Positions 10,377-19,345 of a stretch of DNA of 64,000 nucleotides are shown in pieces. This DNA is from CAWBBA01 sp963741625 (GTDB lineage: Bacteria > Desulfobacterota > Desulfomonilia > Desulfomonilales > Desulfomonilaceae): positions 806,001 to 870,000 of the forward strand of contig CAVUIT010000012.1 in assembly GCA_963741625.1 (NCBI GenBank). Reading direction: 5' to 3'. The notes beneath the pieces are model-generated. The model ran no database searches, was not told where the DNA came from, and worked only from the letters and a program-made list of their open reading frames with translations. Every line of letters starts with the position of its first letter. The stretch's first letter is position 1. A program made the translations under genes and the position numbers.

Positions 10377-10832
10377 ATGACGAAGCGAACAGCACTACAG
10401 TTAGTTTCTTTTACCATTTTGTTGGTCTTTGCTGTTCTTCAGGGAGCGGCCGCGGCAGAAGATTACCTGGACTATTACGAGCAGGGGGAATTCGCCCTGC
10501 GCGTTCAAAAGTGGGATCGGGCCGTAGAGCTTTTCACAAAATCTATTCAGGATAATCCGAACTTTTTCGTAGCTTACCATAACCGGGCCATAGCGTACTC
10601 CAAGAAGGGGGAATACGATAAGAGTATTCAAGACCTGAAGAAGGCGGTTCAGTTAAATCCCGATTATCCGGACGCGTACGGTCTCATGGGACTGGTTTAC
10701 GAAATCAAGAAGGACTACCCCGCGGCCTTGCAGATCTACCAGGAGGCCTTGGCCCGTGAGAAACGACCGGCTGCGCAAAAGACCCTCCGAAAGTTTGTTC
10801 AGGATTTGGAGGCCAAAGTAAAGAAGAAATGA
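10377..10832 (+). CDS. Exported TPR-repeat protein
   Basis: A protein of about 151 residues with a signal peptide (MTKRTALQLVSFTILLVFAV, cleavage near AAAAE) and three tetratricopeptide-like repeats: WDRAVELFTKSIQDNPNFFV, YDKSIQDLKKAVQLNPDYPD and YPAALQIYQEALAREKRP. It should act outside the cytoplasm in protein-protein contacts. The start could be 30 bases earlier (10347), but the later ATG gives a cleaner signal peptide. It ends in a lysine-rich tail. Confidence 0.85.
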   Translation: MTKRTALQLVSFTILLVFAVLQGAAAAEDYLDYYEQGEFALRVQKWDRAVELFTKSIQDNPNFFVAYHNRAIAYSKKGEYDKSIQDLKKAVQLNPDYPDAYGLMGLVYEIKKDYPAALQIYQEALAREKRPAAQKTLRKFVQDLEAKVKKK

Positions 10833-11086
10833 CCTTTTTCTGAAGAGGGATCGCTGAAGCCGATTCGGCAGACAGGCAGGACCAAAGGCTCTGGTTAGGA
10901 CGTGCCTGGAGCAAGTTTGCGGGTCGCGATAAGGAAATTCGGGTTCTTGGAAGAGAGGGGCAAGCTTTTCACGAGAAGAGAAACTTTTGCCAGTTGTTTT
11001 TGATTCTGACTAATGATAACATTCATAAGATTATACGATTTGCCTGGTTGCACCCCGGCAGATTTGAGATAAAGGAGGTCTTTCGT

Positions 11087-11404
11087 ATGCCTACGCTGGA
11101 AATCGAAGGTAAAACCTTTGACGTTGATGAGGACGGGTTCTTGCAAGATCCGGAACTGTGGAACGAAGAAGTTGCGGGCCTTTTCGCCAAGACCGAAGGA
11201 ATCCAGGAAATGACGGATGAGCACTGGAAAGTTGTCCATTACCTCAGAAATTATTACTTGGAATTCAACATCGCTCCCATGATCCGCAAGGTTTGCAAGG
11301 ATACTGGCTTCAAACTGAAGAAGATCTACGAGCTGTTCCCCTCCGGACCGGCCAAAGGGGCCTGTAAGGTTGCGGGACTGCCCAAACCTACCGGTTGCGT
11401 TTAA
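11087..11404 (+). CDS. dsrC: DsrC family sulfur carrier protein
   Basis: A 105-residue DsrC protein. The ATG at 11087 follows an AAAGGAGG ribosome binding site, so longer readings from 10994 are rejected. The C-terminal arm has two cysteines ten residues apart, the second penultimate (GACKVAGLPKPTGCV). In true DsrC these form the trisulfide carried between dissimilatory sulfite reductase and the DsrMKJOP membrane complex. TusE-type paralogues normally lack the first cysteine, so this is the dissimilatory form. It is not next to dsrAB here, which is common in sulfate reducers. Confidence 0.95.
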   Translation: MPTLEIEGKTFDVDEDGFLQDPELWNEEVAGLFAKTEGIQEMTDEHWKVVHYLRNYYLEFNIAPMIRKVCKDTGFKLKKIYELFPSGPAKGACKVAGLPKPTGCV

Positions 11405-11875
11405 TCCTCGGATTGCATCCCCCAGGAGTGCGCGGACTGATCGTGCGGTCTCCAAACAGCGTTTGGCCTTCTCCTCCTGGGGGTGCGTACCATTTCTATA
11501 TTAGATAGTGCTACATGGGATGATTTGCGTGCCGAAGGTCCAGGATTCTGGAATATGGCTCGACTTTCTCCCAAAGGGATTGGCACGCCCCGTTCACTGC
11601 ATGCCTTTCAGTCCATTCCTGCCCTCTCCATCCCCGGTTATTGCGGAATAATACCAGATTCTTGAGCCGGTCGCGGTCGATTCGCGTATCTTGCGGATCT
11701 GACAGCACAGGAACTTATGTTTTCCAACAAATAGCGATTCGAAATGCTTGATCAGTGGTTACGGTGATGATGAGGGATTACGGGACGGGAAATTCCAAGA
11801 TTCATTGTGCCGAGGCCGCGGATGGTCTTTTGCAAAAGTATCTTACCTCTTTAAGCTCCTCAAACCCCATGAGTT
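11405..11875. other. Intergenic region after dsrC
   Basis: There is no gene I can support. Apart from the inverted repeat at 11419-11483 I see no named feature. Confidence 0.4.
11419..11483. terminator. Inverted repeat after dsrC
   Basis: CCCCCAGGAG at 11419-11428 pairs perfectly with CTCCTGGGGG at 11474-11483 across a 45-base spacer. There is no T-run after it, so it may be a transcript-end structure or a protein site rather than a classic intrinsic terminator. Confidence 0.35.
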
Positions 11876-12343
11876 TTAGAACGCCCCCCCCCTGATGAAA
11901 CGCCGTAGCAGGGCGGCTTTTTTTTGCGCCTGTGTCTGCTTCTGTTTTCGCTGGAGAGCCGATGCAGTCGCTTGCGCATCCTGGGACAACTGCTGGGCTT
12001 CCCTGGCTAGGCCATCCAGTTGCCTCAGCAACGCTTCCAGAGTTCGGGTACAGTTCACGATATCAGTCTTGGGAACTATATTCAAATTGCCTTCGGGGTC
12101 GCGGAGGGTTTGGGGTTGGCTGGCATTCCTGATGCACCTTTGGGCAACCTCAATCTGACTGTTCAGAGCCCGACGTTTCTGGTTGAGGATGTTCTGCCTG
12201 ATCTGAATGCTGCTCGGCCTTCCGACCGATGGGACCGTTGGCGTGGCTGTGGCGCTACGTTGCTGCTGCTGAGCCGCCGCAGGCAGAACGAGACACAAGC
12301 AGAAAACCCACATAATGCAAGATGTTTTGAGGATTACCTTCAT
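11876..12343 (-). CDS. Periplasmic Gln-rich protein of unknown function
   Basis: A protein of about 155 residues beginning MKVILKTSCIMWVFCLCLVL, a clear signal peptide with cleavage near PAAAQQQQ. The rest is Gln/Ala/Arg rich and predicted helical (ALLRQLDGLAREAQQLSQ, LQRKQKQTQAQKK), with two cysteines that could form a disulfide. I do not recognise a family. It lies just downstream of the TolC-like gene on the same strand and may be co-transcribed with it. Confidence 0.65.
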   Translation of the reverse strand: MKVILKTSCIMWVFCLCLVLPAAAQQQQRSATATPTVPSVGRPSSIQIRQNILNQKRRALNSQIEVAQRCIRNASQPQTLRDPEGNLNIVPKTDIVNCTRTLEALLRQLDGLAREAQQLSQDAQATASALQRKQKQTQAQKKAALLRRFIRGGAF

Positions 12344-12456
12344 CCTTGTTCTTTCGAGAACACCTCTTAGCAACTACTCCGCCTTGATGCCGGCTCGCCC
12401 TGTTTCCGGCAGGGCACGAGCCCTCCAGCGTGCGATCTAAACGAGCGAGCGGCCTA

Positions 12457-13884
12457 CTACTGCCTCAGGATGCCCATTCTCCTCTCCAGAATCGCCTTGT
12501 TGATCCTGTAGCCGATAAGGGATGTGTAGTAATCCCCCTCAGCCAGCGACAATTGCCTCTGTGCGTCCAGGACCTCTATGTACGTGGCGACCTGCTCTTT
12601 GTATCTTTCCTGGTTGATACGGAAATTCTCGCGTCTAAACTCGACGGCTTTGCGGTTGTTTCCGATGTCACTTTCCGAGCGTCTCATGTCCACATAGGCC
12701 AACTTGACCTCTTCCATCACTTGCTCGACGAGTTGCTCCCTGGCGACGAAAGCTCGAGCCTCCGATGCCCGGCGTTCTTTGACGGTTTCACGCGTGCGAA
12801 ACATGTCGAAGGTCCAGGTGAGCAGTCCCTGCAATTGCCAGTCGTTAACGCCCTCTGGATCGAAGGGGTTCCAATCGTCGTTCATCCGAGTCCCCTGAAC
12901 CTGGGCCGAGACCTGAGGCAGCAAATCGGCTTTGGCGGATTTAATCAACGCAAGGGCCTGGTCCACAGATATGTTTGCCTGGCGGATTTCAAGCCGGTTT
13001 CCTGCGGCAGTCGCATAAATATCCGGGATACGGTAGGGGTTCGGACGATAAGCGAAATCCTGGACGATTTTGATAGGGGTCTCTTGCGGGTAACGAAGGA
13101 GGAAACTGAGGGTGGCCTTGGATTGTTCAATATCCGCAAGCGCCTGGGTCCTCTGAATGCGGGCTTGAGCTAACTGCCCTTCTGTCGAGAGCACGTCCAC
13201 CTTGGGGACCACGCCTGCCTTAAAGAATTCGACAGTCTGATTTCTCAGGGCTTCCAGGGCACGGATTGCAGACTCTGCCACCTCGAGAAGTTTTTCCCCC
13301 TGTATCAACTGGTAATATGCTTGAGTAACATCAAGAATCAGATCCTGGCGATCCACCTCAAACTGAATCGCAGAAAAATCCACCCCTAATTGGGCGAATT
13401 TGTAATCGTTCAGCAGTTTTCCGCCGGTGAAGAGGGGCTGGGTCATGGTCGCGGTCAGCGTAAAATTTCGGTATGGGTCGATCCTGTACGGATAGTCCGG
13501 GGCCTGCCCCGTACCTGTCAACGGATTCCCCCTGACCGTCCATCGGCTGTCTTGCACCCCTGCCAGTTGCTGTATGAAGCCCTGCTGCTGGTACTTGTCT
13601 GCCGTGGCGGAGTATTGAAGACTAATGGAGGGAAAGAAATCGGAGTAAGCCTCGCGGCGCTGATGCTCTTTTTCTCGGACTGAGAGTCGGGAGTCGGCCA
13701 TACGCAGGTTTCTGGTGACAGCTATTGAAACAGCCTGCGACAAAGAGAGCCTTGCGTCGCGGCTGCGCGGCGCGTGGTTTGCCCCTGCCGCCTCGGTTAC
13801 ATTCGCCTGCGGAGGTGCCATCACCAGGGCTATAGCTATGATCACGACAAATAACGAGCCTATCGAGGGCTTGTAACGATCCAT
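12457..13884 (-). CDS. TolC family outer-membrane efflux protein
   Basis: A 475-residue TolC-type trimeric channel protein. After a hydrophobic N-terminus (LFVVIIAIALVMAPP) it shows the family pattern: LSLSQAVSIAVTRNLRMADS, long helices with repeats of the outer membrane efflux protein domain (IQGEKLLEVAESAIRALEAL, AFVAREQLVEQVMEEVKLAY), and ITRNL-like turns. The second half ends with YIEVLDAQRQLSLAEGDYYT, a typical TolC motif. It could serve as the outer-membrane exit for the RND pump at 3.5 kb, though it is not adjacent. A GC-rich hairpin lies downstream near 12392-12423. Confidence 0.92.
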   Translation of the reverse strand: MDRYKPSIGSLFVVIIAIALVMAPPQANVTEAAGANHAPRSRDARLSLSQAVSIAVTRNLRMADSRLSVREKEHQRREAYSDFFPSISLQYSATADKYQQQGFIQQLAGVQDSRWTVRGNPLTGTGQAPDYPYRIDPYRNFTLTATMTQPLFTGGKLLNDYKFAQLGVDFSAIQFEVDRQDLILDVTQAYYQLIQGEKLLEVAESAIRALEALRNQTVEFFKAGVVPKVDVLSTEGQLAQARIQRTQALADIEQSKATLSFLLRYPQETPIKIVQDFAYRPNPYRIPDIYATAAGNRLEIRQANISVDQALALIKSAKADLLPQVSAQVQGTRMNDDWNPFDPEGVNDWQLQGLLTWTFDMFRTRETVKERRASEARAFVAREQLVEQVMEEVKLAYVDMRRSESDIGNNRKAVEFRRENFRINQERYKEQVATYIEVLDAQRQLSLAEGDYYTSLIGYRINKAILERRMGILRQ

Positions 13885-13963
13885 ACCCCCTTATCCTCCT
13901 TAAGCGAAAACCTCAGCCCGGCAAGCAACCGGGACGACAAAAAAACAAAGTGACGGCCTGATA

Positions 13964-15187
13964 TCAGACCATCATCCTCGCAAACACCTTGGCGTCCCCC
14001 ACCAGGTTATCTATAGAAATCTTCTCGTTGGGGGCGTGCGCAAAGTGCAGGAGTTTCTCCCATACGGCAGCCGGGAGTCCTCTTTTGCGGAAGAAGGTTG
14101 CCACCGTCTGTCCGCCGATTCCTTGAGGTCGAGCCTGCACTCCGTAAACCTCCTGAATTGCCTGGGCAAGGGCCACCACGACCGGGGCATCAGAAGGGGT
14201 TGGATTTGGCGACTCGCTTCTCAGAAATTCTTCCACCAGGGTCTCGACACCGAATCGATCCGCTATCCTTTCGGCAACTCTGCTCATTTCTTGTAGGACA
14301 AGGTCCAATTCGGTTTCGGGCAGGACCCTGCAATCGAAGTAGAAGACGTCCTCTCCTGGGATCGTGTTTATATTTGGGACGTTCGCATCTTTTCTGGTCG
14401 GCTCGAAGGTGCTCACCGGCGGATTGAAAAATGGGTTCTGATCATTGAACCGGCCGTTGAGGGCTTGATCCAGCTCTACTATGAAGTGCGCAGCAGCCCT
14501 TAGAGTGTTACAGCCCAGATCCGGTCGGCTGCCGTGCGCCTGTTTCCCCTTCACTGTAAAACGGATGTGAAGCAGGTGCTTCTCGGCCACCTCGATGTTG
14601 TCACCGTCCTTGTTGCCGGCATCAGGGACCACAATCAGATCATCCGGTTTAAACAGGTCAGGCCGCTGCCGGAGAACATAGTCCAGACCGTAGAGGCTCC
14701 CTGTTTCCTCGTCAGAAACTAGCGCCAAGCCCACGTTCAAGCCGAACCCGCACGTTTCCTTTACGGCCCGGGCGGCGAAAATGCTGGCCGCGAGCGCCTG
14801 GCCGTTGTCTTCCACTCCACGACCATAGAGGAAACCGTTCTCCACGCGAGGCTGAAACGGGTCATGATCCCAAAGCTTCGGCTCTCCCGGTGGGACCACA
14901 TCAATGTGTGTCAGTATCCATAAGGTTCGAGACGCATCTCTCCCATTGAAAACCACCAACAGGTTGGGTCTTACGCCGGCCGGAACACGTCCGTCCGGGG
15001 CATGCACCTCTTCAACCCGGTCGGGGCCTAAGGCCAGGACCGCGTCACGAACGACCAGATACTTTTCCATCTCGCCCGTACCTTGATTATCCGGTCCCAA
15101 CGCAGGGATCGAGCAGATCCGGGCGAGGAACTCGACACATTCGTCCCTGAGTTCATCAAGTCTACGGGCTGCGTCTGAAAATCCCAC
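13964..15187 (-). CDS. M20 family metallopeptidase / amidohydrolase
   Basis: A 407-residue zinc-dependent hydrolase of the ArgE/DapE/CPG2 type. The metal and catalytic motifs are visible: THIDVVPPG near residue 94, GRGVEDNGQ, SDEETGS with the catalytic glutamate, and a C-terminal HAPNEKIS histidine. A dimerisation domain lies in the middle (KGKQAHGSRPDLGCN). The GTG start follows GGGAGGGAAGG. The family cleaves N-acyl or peptide bonds; the substrate cannot be set from sequence, and succinyl-diaminopimelate or a dipeptide are both possible. A DUF1343 gene follows on the same strand at 15571-16749. Confidence 0.9.
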   Translation of the reverse strand: MGFSDAARRLDELRDECVEFLARICSIPALGPDNQGTGEMEKYLVVRDAVLALGPDRVEEVHAPDGRVPAGVRPNLLVVFNGRDASRTLWILTHIDVVPPGEPKLWDHDPFQPRVENGFLYGRGVEDNGQALAASIFAARAVKETCGFGLNVGLALVSDEETGSLYGLDYVLRQRPDLFKPDDLIVVPDAGNKDGDNIEVAEKHLLHIRFTVKGKQAHGSRPDLGCNTLRAAAHFIVELDQALNGRFNDQNPFFNPPVSTFEPTRKDANVPNINTIPGEDVFYFDCRVLPETELDLVLQEMSRVAERIADRFGVETLVEEFLRSESPNPTPSDAPVVVALAQAIQEVYGVQARPQGIGGQTVATFFRKRGLPAAVWEKLLHFAHAPNEKISIDNLVGDAKVFARMMV

Positions 15188-15570
15188 CTTCCCTCCCGGC
15201 GGAATACAATGAACTGGATACGCGGGCGATACACCGCGAAACTGCCATGTTACGGGAACTGTTCGATAGGTGTCAAGCGAGAAAAGACAAGCGGCGGGGT
15301 TAACGCTTTTGCCCGCCCCTAACTGGACGGCTCAGGGAAGGTCATAGCGATTGCCAAAGGTATATAGGAGCTCTCGAAAGTGATGACCGATTTACTTGTG
15401 GGTGCCACTGCTGGACAAGCCAGCAGTGGCACCCACACCATCATTCCCCTTTGTCACATGCCGACGAAAAGCGCAGAACTTCTGGCAATGGCTCTGATTC
15501 GGGCGAGTCTCGATTTGTCATGCTGTAGCGCAGAAAAGCTGTACTTATTAGTACTTGCGGCCCTCTTGTG
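15188..15570. other. Intergenic region with perfect hairpin
   Basis: No gene is supported. The region is dominated by the perfect stem-loop at 15397-15437. Confidence 0.5.
15397..15437. repeat. Perfect 18-bp stem-loop (REP-like)
   Basis: Positions 15397-15414 pair without mismatch with 15420-15437 around the 5-base loop ACAAG. The stem begins TGTGGGTGCCACTGCTGG. There is no T-run on either side, so it is better explained as a repetitive extragenic palindrome than as a terminator. Confidence 0.75.
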
Positions 15571-16749
15571 TCAGGAGGGGTAGAGAAGAAAGCGGGATCG
15601 CGTCTTGATAAACTGTGAAACCTCACTCTGCCATTCCTTTTCCATGTCCAGTACGGAACGGCCCTGTTCGAGGTCGCGACGAACGCGATCATCCCCGAGG
15701 ATTATGTCTATGGGTAGTTTGTCGTGGACATATTCGTACGGAGGATCGGACCAATTGAAATCCTCGGGATAAAGCTTGAGGAGCGCGGAGATTATTGCCA
15801 GAGTAGCCCTGTACGGGCGAAAGACGTTTCGGTCCGTTACGTGAATCTGGAAGCCGCGACAAAGTTCTCCTGCCCATTTGTTGAAAGTGGGCTTGAAATC
15901 GACCTCCCGCAAAATTGCTCCTCTCAGCACTTCAGAATCAAGTACCTCGCGGACGCGGTCCGGTTCCAAAAAGGGTGCGCCAAAGATCTCGAACGGTCTG
16001 GTGGTGCCTCGCCCTTCTGAAAGGTTAGTTCCCTCAAGTATTACCTGACCTGGATAGACCACCGCCGTCTCTACCAGCGGCATGTTCGGCGAAGGGAGCA
16101 CCCACGGGAGGCCGGTCTCCTCGAAATACTCATTGCGATTCCAACCGGCCATGGGCACGATCTTCAGATCGCATTTGATGCCGTATTCTTCGTTGTACAG
16201 CGTCATGAGTTCGCCTAGCGTCAGGCCGTGCCGCATCGGAATAGGGAAGGGGCCCACAAAGCTGGAATATGCCGGGTCCAGGACATTCCCCTCGACCAAA
16301 AGACCGTTGATGGGATTGGGACGATCCAGAATCAGAGCTTTCTTACCGGCTGCCGCGCAGGTCTCCATCATGAAAAGCACAGTGGTTGCAAATGTGTACA
16401 CCCGCGTCCCCACGTCCTGGAGGTCAATGAGAACTGTGTCTACGTCGGCGAGCATTTCGGCCGAGGGCCTTCGCGTTTGCGAATAAAGGCTGTAGATGGG
16501 AATTCCCAGTCTGGGGTGGGTTCCGTGGCCGGTCTCCCGCATATTGTCCTGCTCGGTTCCCCCAACTCCGTGCTGAGGTCCGAAAAGAGCGGCCAGCGAG
16601 CGCGGGAAAGCCATGTTTATGAGGTCAGGAGCGATCCTAAAATGGGAATCGACGGAAGCTTGGTTGTAAAGGAGACCAAGACGCCCTGTTCCCGCAAGCA
16701 GCGCAGGCTCCTTCAAGACCCTTTCCAGCCCTGTGATCACCATGCGCAA
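15571..16749 (-). CDS. DUF1343 protein, NamZ-like exo-N-acetylmuramidase
   Basis: A 392-residue DUF1343 protein. Family signatures are LLYNQASVD near residue 28, FGPQHGVGGTEQDN, IYSLYSQTRRPSAEML, DLQDVGTRVYTFATTV, RPNPING and LSEGRGTTRPFEIFGAPF. Characterised members (NamZ, GH171) release N-acetylmuramic acid from the non-reducing end of peptidoglycan fragments. There is no obvious signal peptide in the reading taken here, so its site of action is unclear. It may start two codons later (MVITGLE). Cell-wall recycling is the likely pathway. Confidence 0.88.
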   Translation of the reverse strand: MRMVITGLERVLKEPALLAGTGRLGLLYNQASVDSHFRIAPDLINMAFPRSLAALFGPQHGVGGTEQDNMRETGHGTHPRLGIPIYSLYSQTRRPSAEMLADVDTVLIDLQDVGTRVYTFATTVLFMMETCAAAGKKALILDRPNPINGLLVEGNVLDPAYSSFVGPFPIPMRHGLTLGELMTLYNEEYGIKCDLKIVPMAGWNRNEYFEETGLPWVLPSPNMPLVETAVVYPGQVILEGTNLSEGRGTTRPFEIFGAPFLEPDRVREVLDSEVLRGAILREVDFKPTFNKWAGELCRGFQIHVTDRNVFRPYRATLAIISALLKLYPEDFNWSDPPYEYVHDKLPIDIILGDDRVRRDLEQGRSVLDMEKEWQSEVSQFIKTRSRFLLYPS

Positions 16750-16834
16750 CGCCCGGTCATCTTATTCCCATCTTCCGCCCTTGCCTCTGCGCATATCTAC
16801 GGTGTTATCCCACCGCCTGACAAAAACCGTGGTT

Positions 16835-17185
16835 TCACCCCCGCCCCCGGCCACCATCAGAACTCATGATCCACGAAACAAGGCTCACTATGATAGAAGC
16901 GAAGAACGCGGACCAGAAGGAATCCACGTGAAAGCCCGAAACTAGAGCCCCTGCCAATTGAAACATTAGCGCATTGATGACCAGAATGAATAGCCCGAGC
17001 GTGAGGATTGTCAGCGGAAGAGTCAGAAGAAACAGGACGGGCCTAATCAGGGCATTTAGAATGCCGAGGATAGCCGCCGCCCACAACGCGGTTCCCAGGC
17101 TGTCCACTCGTACGCCGGATATCAGATGTGGGACTATCAAAATGGCCACAGTTGTGAGCAGCCAACGTATCAGTATACCAGCCAT
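16835..17185 (-). CDS. Small four-helix membrane protein, holin-like (PF04020 type)
   Basis: A 116-residue very hydrophobic protein with about four membrane segments: WLLTTVAILIVPHLISGV, ALWAAAILGILNALIRPVLF, LTLGLFILVINALMFQLAG and FWSAFFASIIVSLVSWIM. The NALIRPVLFLLTLPLTI segment is typical of the family annotated as mycobacterial four-TM phage holin. In chromosomes such proteins are not necessarily phage-related and their function is unknown. It lies between the DUF1343 and slipin genes on the same strand. Confidence 0.8.
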   Translation of the reverse strand: MAGILIRWLLTTVAILIVPHLISGVRVDSLGTALWAAAILGILNALIRPVLFLLTLPLTILTLGLFILVINALMFQLAGALVSGFHVDSFWSAFFASIIVSLVSWIMSSDGGRGRG

Positions 17186-17259
17186 CGCACCTGTTCCCCC
17201 AGGCTAATATCTCTCCCATTATCGCGGGACCGTTTTCCGGACAGCAGGCTAAAGACGTA

Positions 17260-18039
17260 TCACTCTTGCGCCGTCTGCTTCTCTTTCTTAAGAAACGGTG
17301 TCAGCAGGTCAATGGGAATCGGGAAGATGGTGGTCGAATTCTTCTCAGCCGATACCTCCACCAAAGTCTGGAGGTACCTCAGTTGCAACGCCGTAGGCTC
17401 TTTGGCGATAATTACTGCGGCTTCTGCCAGACGTGCAGCGGCCTGAAATTCACCTTCTGCGTTAATGACTTTGGCTCGGCGTTCTCTTTCAGCTTCCGCC
17501 TGACGGGCGATTGCCCTCTGCATCTCGACAGGCAGGTCTATCTGCTTGACTTCCACCATGCTGACTTTGACGCCCCAAGGCTCAGTGTGGCTGTCCAATA
17601 TTTCTTGAATTTGCAGGTTTATTTTGTCGCGCTCGGCCAGCAATTCGTCGAGTTCGGATTGACCGCAGACGCTTCTCAACGTGGTCTGTGCAAGCTGAGA
17701 AGTTGCATACAGGTAGTTTTCAACCTCTATGACCGCTCTGGTCGGGTCCATTACTCTGAAATAGATGACCGCGCTGACCTTTACTGAGACGTTGTCCCTC
17801 GTGATAACGTCCTGCGGCGGCACGTCCAAGGCCACGGTGCGCAGACTCACCCGTACCATGCGATCGATAACCGGGATCAGGAGTATGATACCCGGCCCTT
17901 TGTGGTCGATGATCCTCCCGAGGCGAAAGATGACTCCCCGCTCGTACTCATTGAGTACCTTGATGGCCATGAAGAGAAACATCAGAACCAGTAGAATTAT
18001 AATTCCCAAGGCTGGCGTCACCATGGCATCCTCCTGCAA
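17260..18039 (-). CDS. Slipin (stomatin/prohibitin family, SPFH domain)
   Basis: A 259-residue stomatin-like membrane protein. One N-terminal membrane segment (LGIIILLVLMFLFMAIKV) is followed by the SPFH domain: EYERGVIFRLGRIIDHKGPG, VPPQDVITRDNVSVKVSAVI and SQLAQTTLRSVCGQSELDEL. A helical ERERRAKVINAEGEFQAA segment follows. Slipins oligomerise at the membrane and are usually encoded with an NfeD protease partner that can cleave the stomatin C-terminus. Here the NfeD gene at 19346-20671 lies on the same strand, but an opposite-strand gene sits between them. Confidence 0.92.
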   Translation of the reverse strand: MQEDAMVTPALGIIILLVLMFLFMAIKVLNEYERGVIFRLGRIIDHKGPGIILLIPVIDRMVRVSLRTVALDVPPQDVITRDNVSVKVSAVIYFRVMDPTRAVIEVENYLYATSQLAQTTLRSVCGQSELDELLAERDKINLQIQEILDSHTEPWGVKVSMVEVKQIDLPVEMQRAIARQAEAERERRAKVINAEGEFQAAARLAEAAVIIAKEPTALQLRYLQTLVEVSAEKNSTTIFPIPIDLLTPFLKKEKQTAQE

Positions 18040-18472
18040 TGCAAGGCATCTGAATTTTTTGTTGAAATCCTTCTTAGGGATGCCTAGCCGGGTCGGCTTG
18101 GCACCGGCACATTAAACCCCCACGCAGTCATCATGAACTAAGAGCCCATTTACGTCAATGTTTCTGTAAGTCTAAACAGAGGGCAATTCTCGTGATGGTC
18201 GCCAAGAGAAATTCCATTGCAAGGGAACCGCGTCCTGGAATTTTTCCCGAATTTTAACGGTCTTGCAACATATTTCAAGTGCAAAAGAGAGGTGAAATTG
18301 ATACCATACTCATACTTCCGGGAACTTTCAACGACAGGGTCCCCGATCTAAGGATGACATGTAAGATCAAGTATGTGAACTCCCCAATTCGCTATACACC
18401 TCAGGATACTGACTTGTGTCTGGGGATGCTTAGGCGATGGGGGATTGATCTGGCGGAATAGAAAGTTGTCTT
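18040..18472. other. Divergent intergenic region
   Basis: About 430 bases between slipin (minus strand) and the HTH-like repeat protein (plus strand). It presumably holds both promoters. I see no repeat, RNA gene or clear operator. Confidence 0.35.
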
Positions 18473-19318
18473 ATGGCTAAGAGAAAAATCAGCGCAAAGG
18501 AAGCTGTAGCAGCCATCCGGTTAGGAATGGATGATTCCGCTCTTATGAAAGAGTACGGCCTCGCCCGCAGCGGACTTCAAAGCTTGTTCGATAAGCTCGT
18601 AACGAGCGGCTACCTGGATCTGGCAGAGGTCCAAGGGAGAGTGCCGGGCTTCTTGGGAACAATTGACCTCTCCGAGGCCGGCTTCCCGACTAAAGGACAG
18701 GGGACACAAGGCGCTCCTCAGCCCCAGACGGGTAGGTCCGGAGCGTGGATCAATGCGCAGGAAGCGGCCAGAGACATCAGAGGAGGGTTGGATGACGCTG
18801 CTCTCATGAGAAAATACCGCCTAACCTCCCGAGGACTTCGGAGCATGGTTGATAAGCTTGTCACTGTTGGGTTGATAACGCAGGCCGATCTTGACCGACG
18901 AAGGCTTGGGCTTCAGGAACATACAGTGGCGCTGCGTGAGGAGATGCTCAGCCTTGATGATGTGTTTGAGTATTTGGGGCAGACAGCCCCAGTAAAGGCA
19001 GTTCCACCTGAGGAGATAAAATCAGATCAAATCACGAAAGATACCAAAAAGCTGGACGCTCCGGATAAAAGTCCTGAAAGACCACAGCAGGCAGAACAGG
19101 CCGCTATGGCCATTAAGTGCCCATGGCACGACAATCCATTAATAGTGATCATTTCATTAATCGGCTTATTTCCACTGGGGTTTTATGCCCTATACCTAAA
19201 CTCCACGCTGTCCAGAATATCTAAAGTCATCATCACAATGGCCTGGATATCGCTTGTGATCGTCGGTGCGACAGTGGCCTCCGAGTGGCTTCAGTGGCCG
19301 AGGTCCCCTGGATTTTAG
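18473..19318 (+). CDS. Membrane protein with two copies of an HTH-like domain
   Basis: I do not recognise a named family for this 281-residue protein. It contains two copies of a domain of about 50 residues (about 3-55 and 88-140), with cores AAIRLGMDDSALMKEYGLA and ARDIRGGLDDAALMRKYRLT, each followed by a GL..L.DKLV..G pattern. The same domain occurs three more times in this window (27.2, 30.8 and 31.3 kb proteins). The C-terminus has two membrane segments (LIVIISLIGLFPLGFYALYL, IITMAWISLVIVGATVA). The spacing suggests a small helix-turn-helix-like fold; that is inference. It interrupts the slipin-NfeD pair on the opposite strand. Confidence 0.8.
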   Translation: MAKRKISAKEAVAAIRLGMDDSALMKEYGLARSGLQSLFDKLVTSGYLDLAEVQGRVPGFLGTIDLSEAGFPTKGQGTQGAPQPQTGRSGAWINAQEAARDIRGGLDDAALMRKYRLTSRGLRSMVDKLVTVGLITQADLDRRRLGLQEHTVALREEMLSLDDVFEYLGQTAPVKAVPPEEIKSDQITKDTKKLDAPDKSPERPQQAEQAAMAIKCPWHDNPLIVIISLIGLFPLGFYALYLNSTLSRISKVIITMAWISLVIVGATVASEWLQWPRSPGF

Positions 19319-19345
19319 ACTCGCGGCAAGCCACTAACGATTCTC

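Noticed and set aside
10994..11086. Longer dsrC start
   Set aside because: The AAAGGAGG site and the family N-terminus (MPTLEIEGK) place the start at 11087.
12430..13173. 247-codon plus-strand frame opposite the TolC gene
   Set aside because: The TolC-family protein on the minus strand explains the region.
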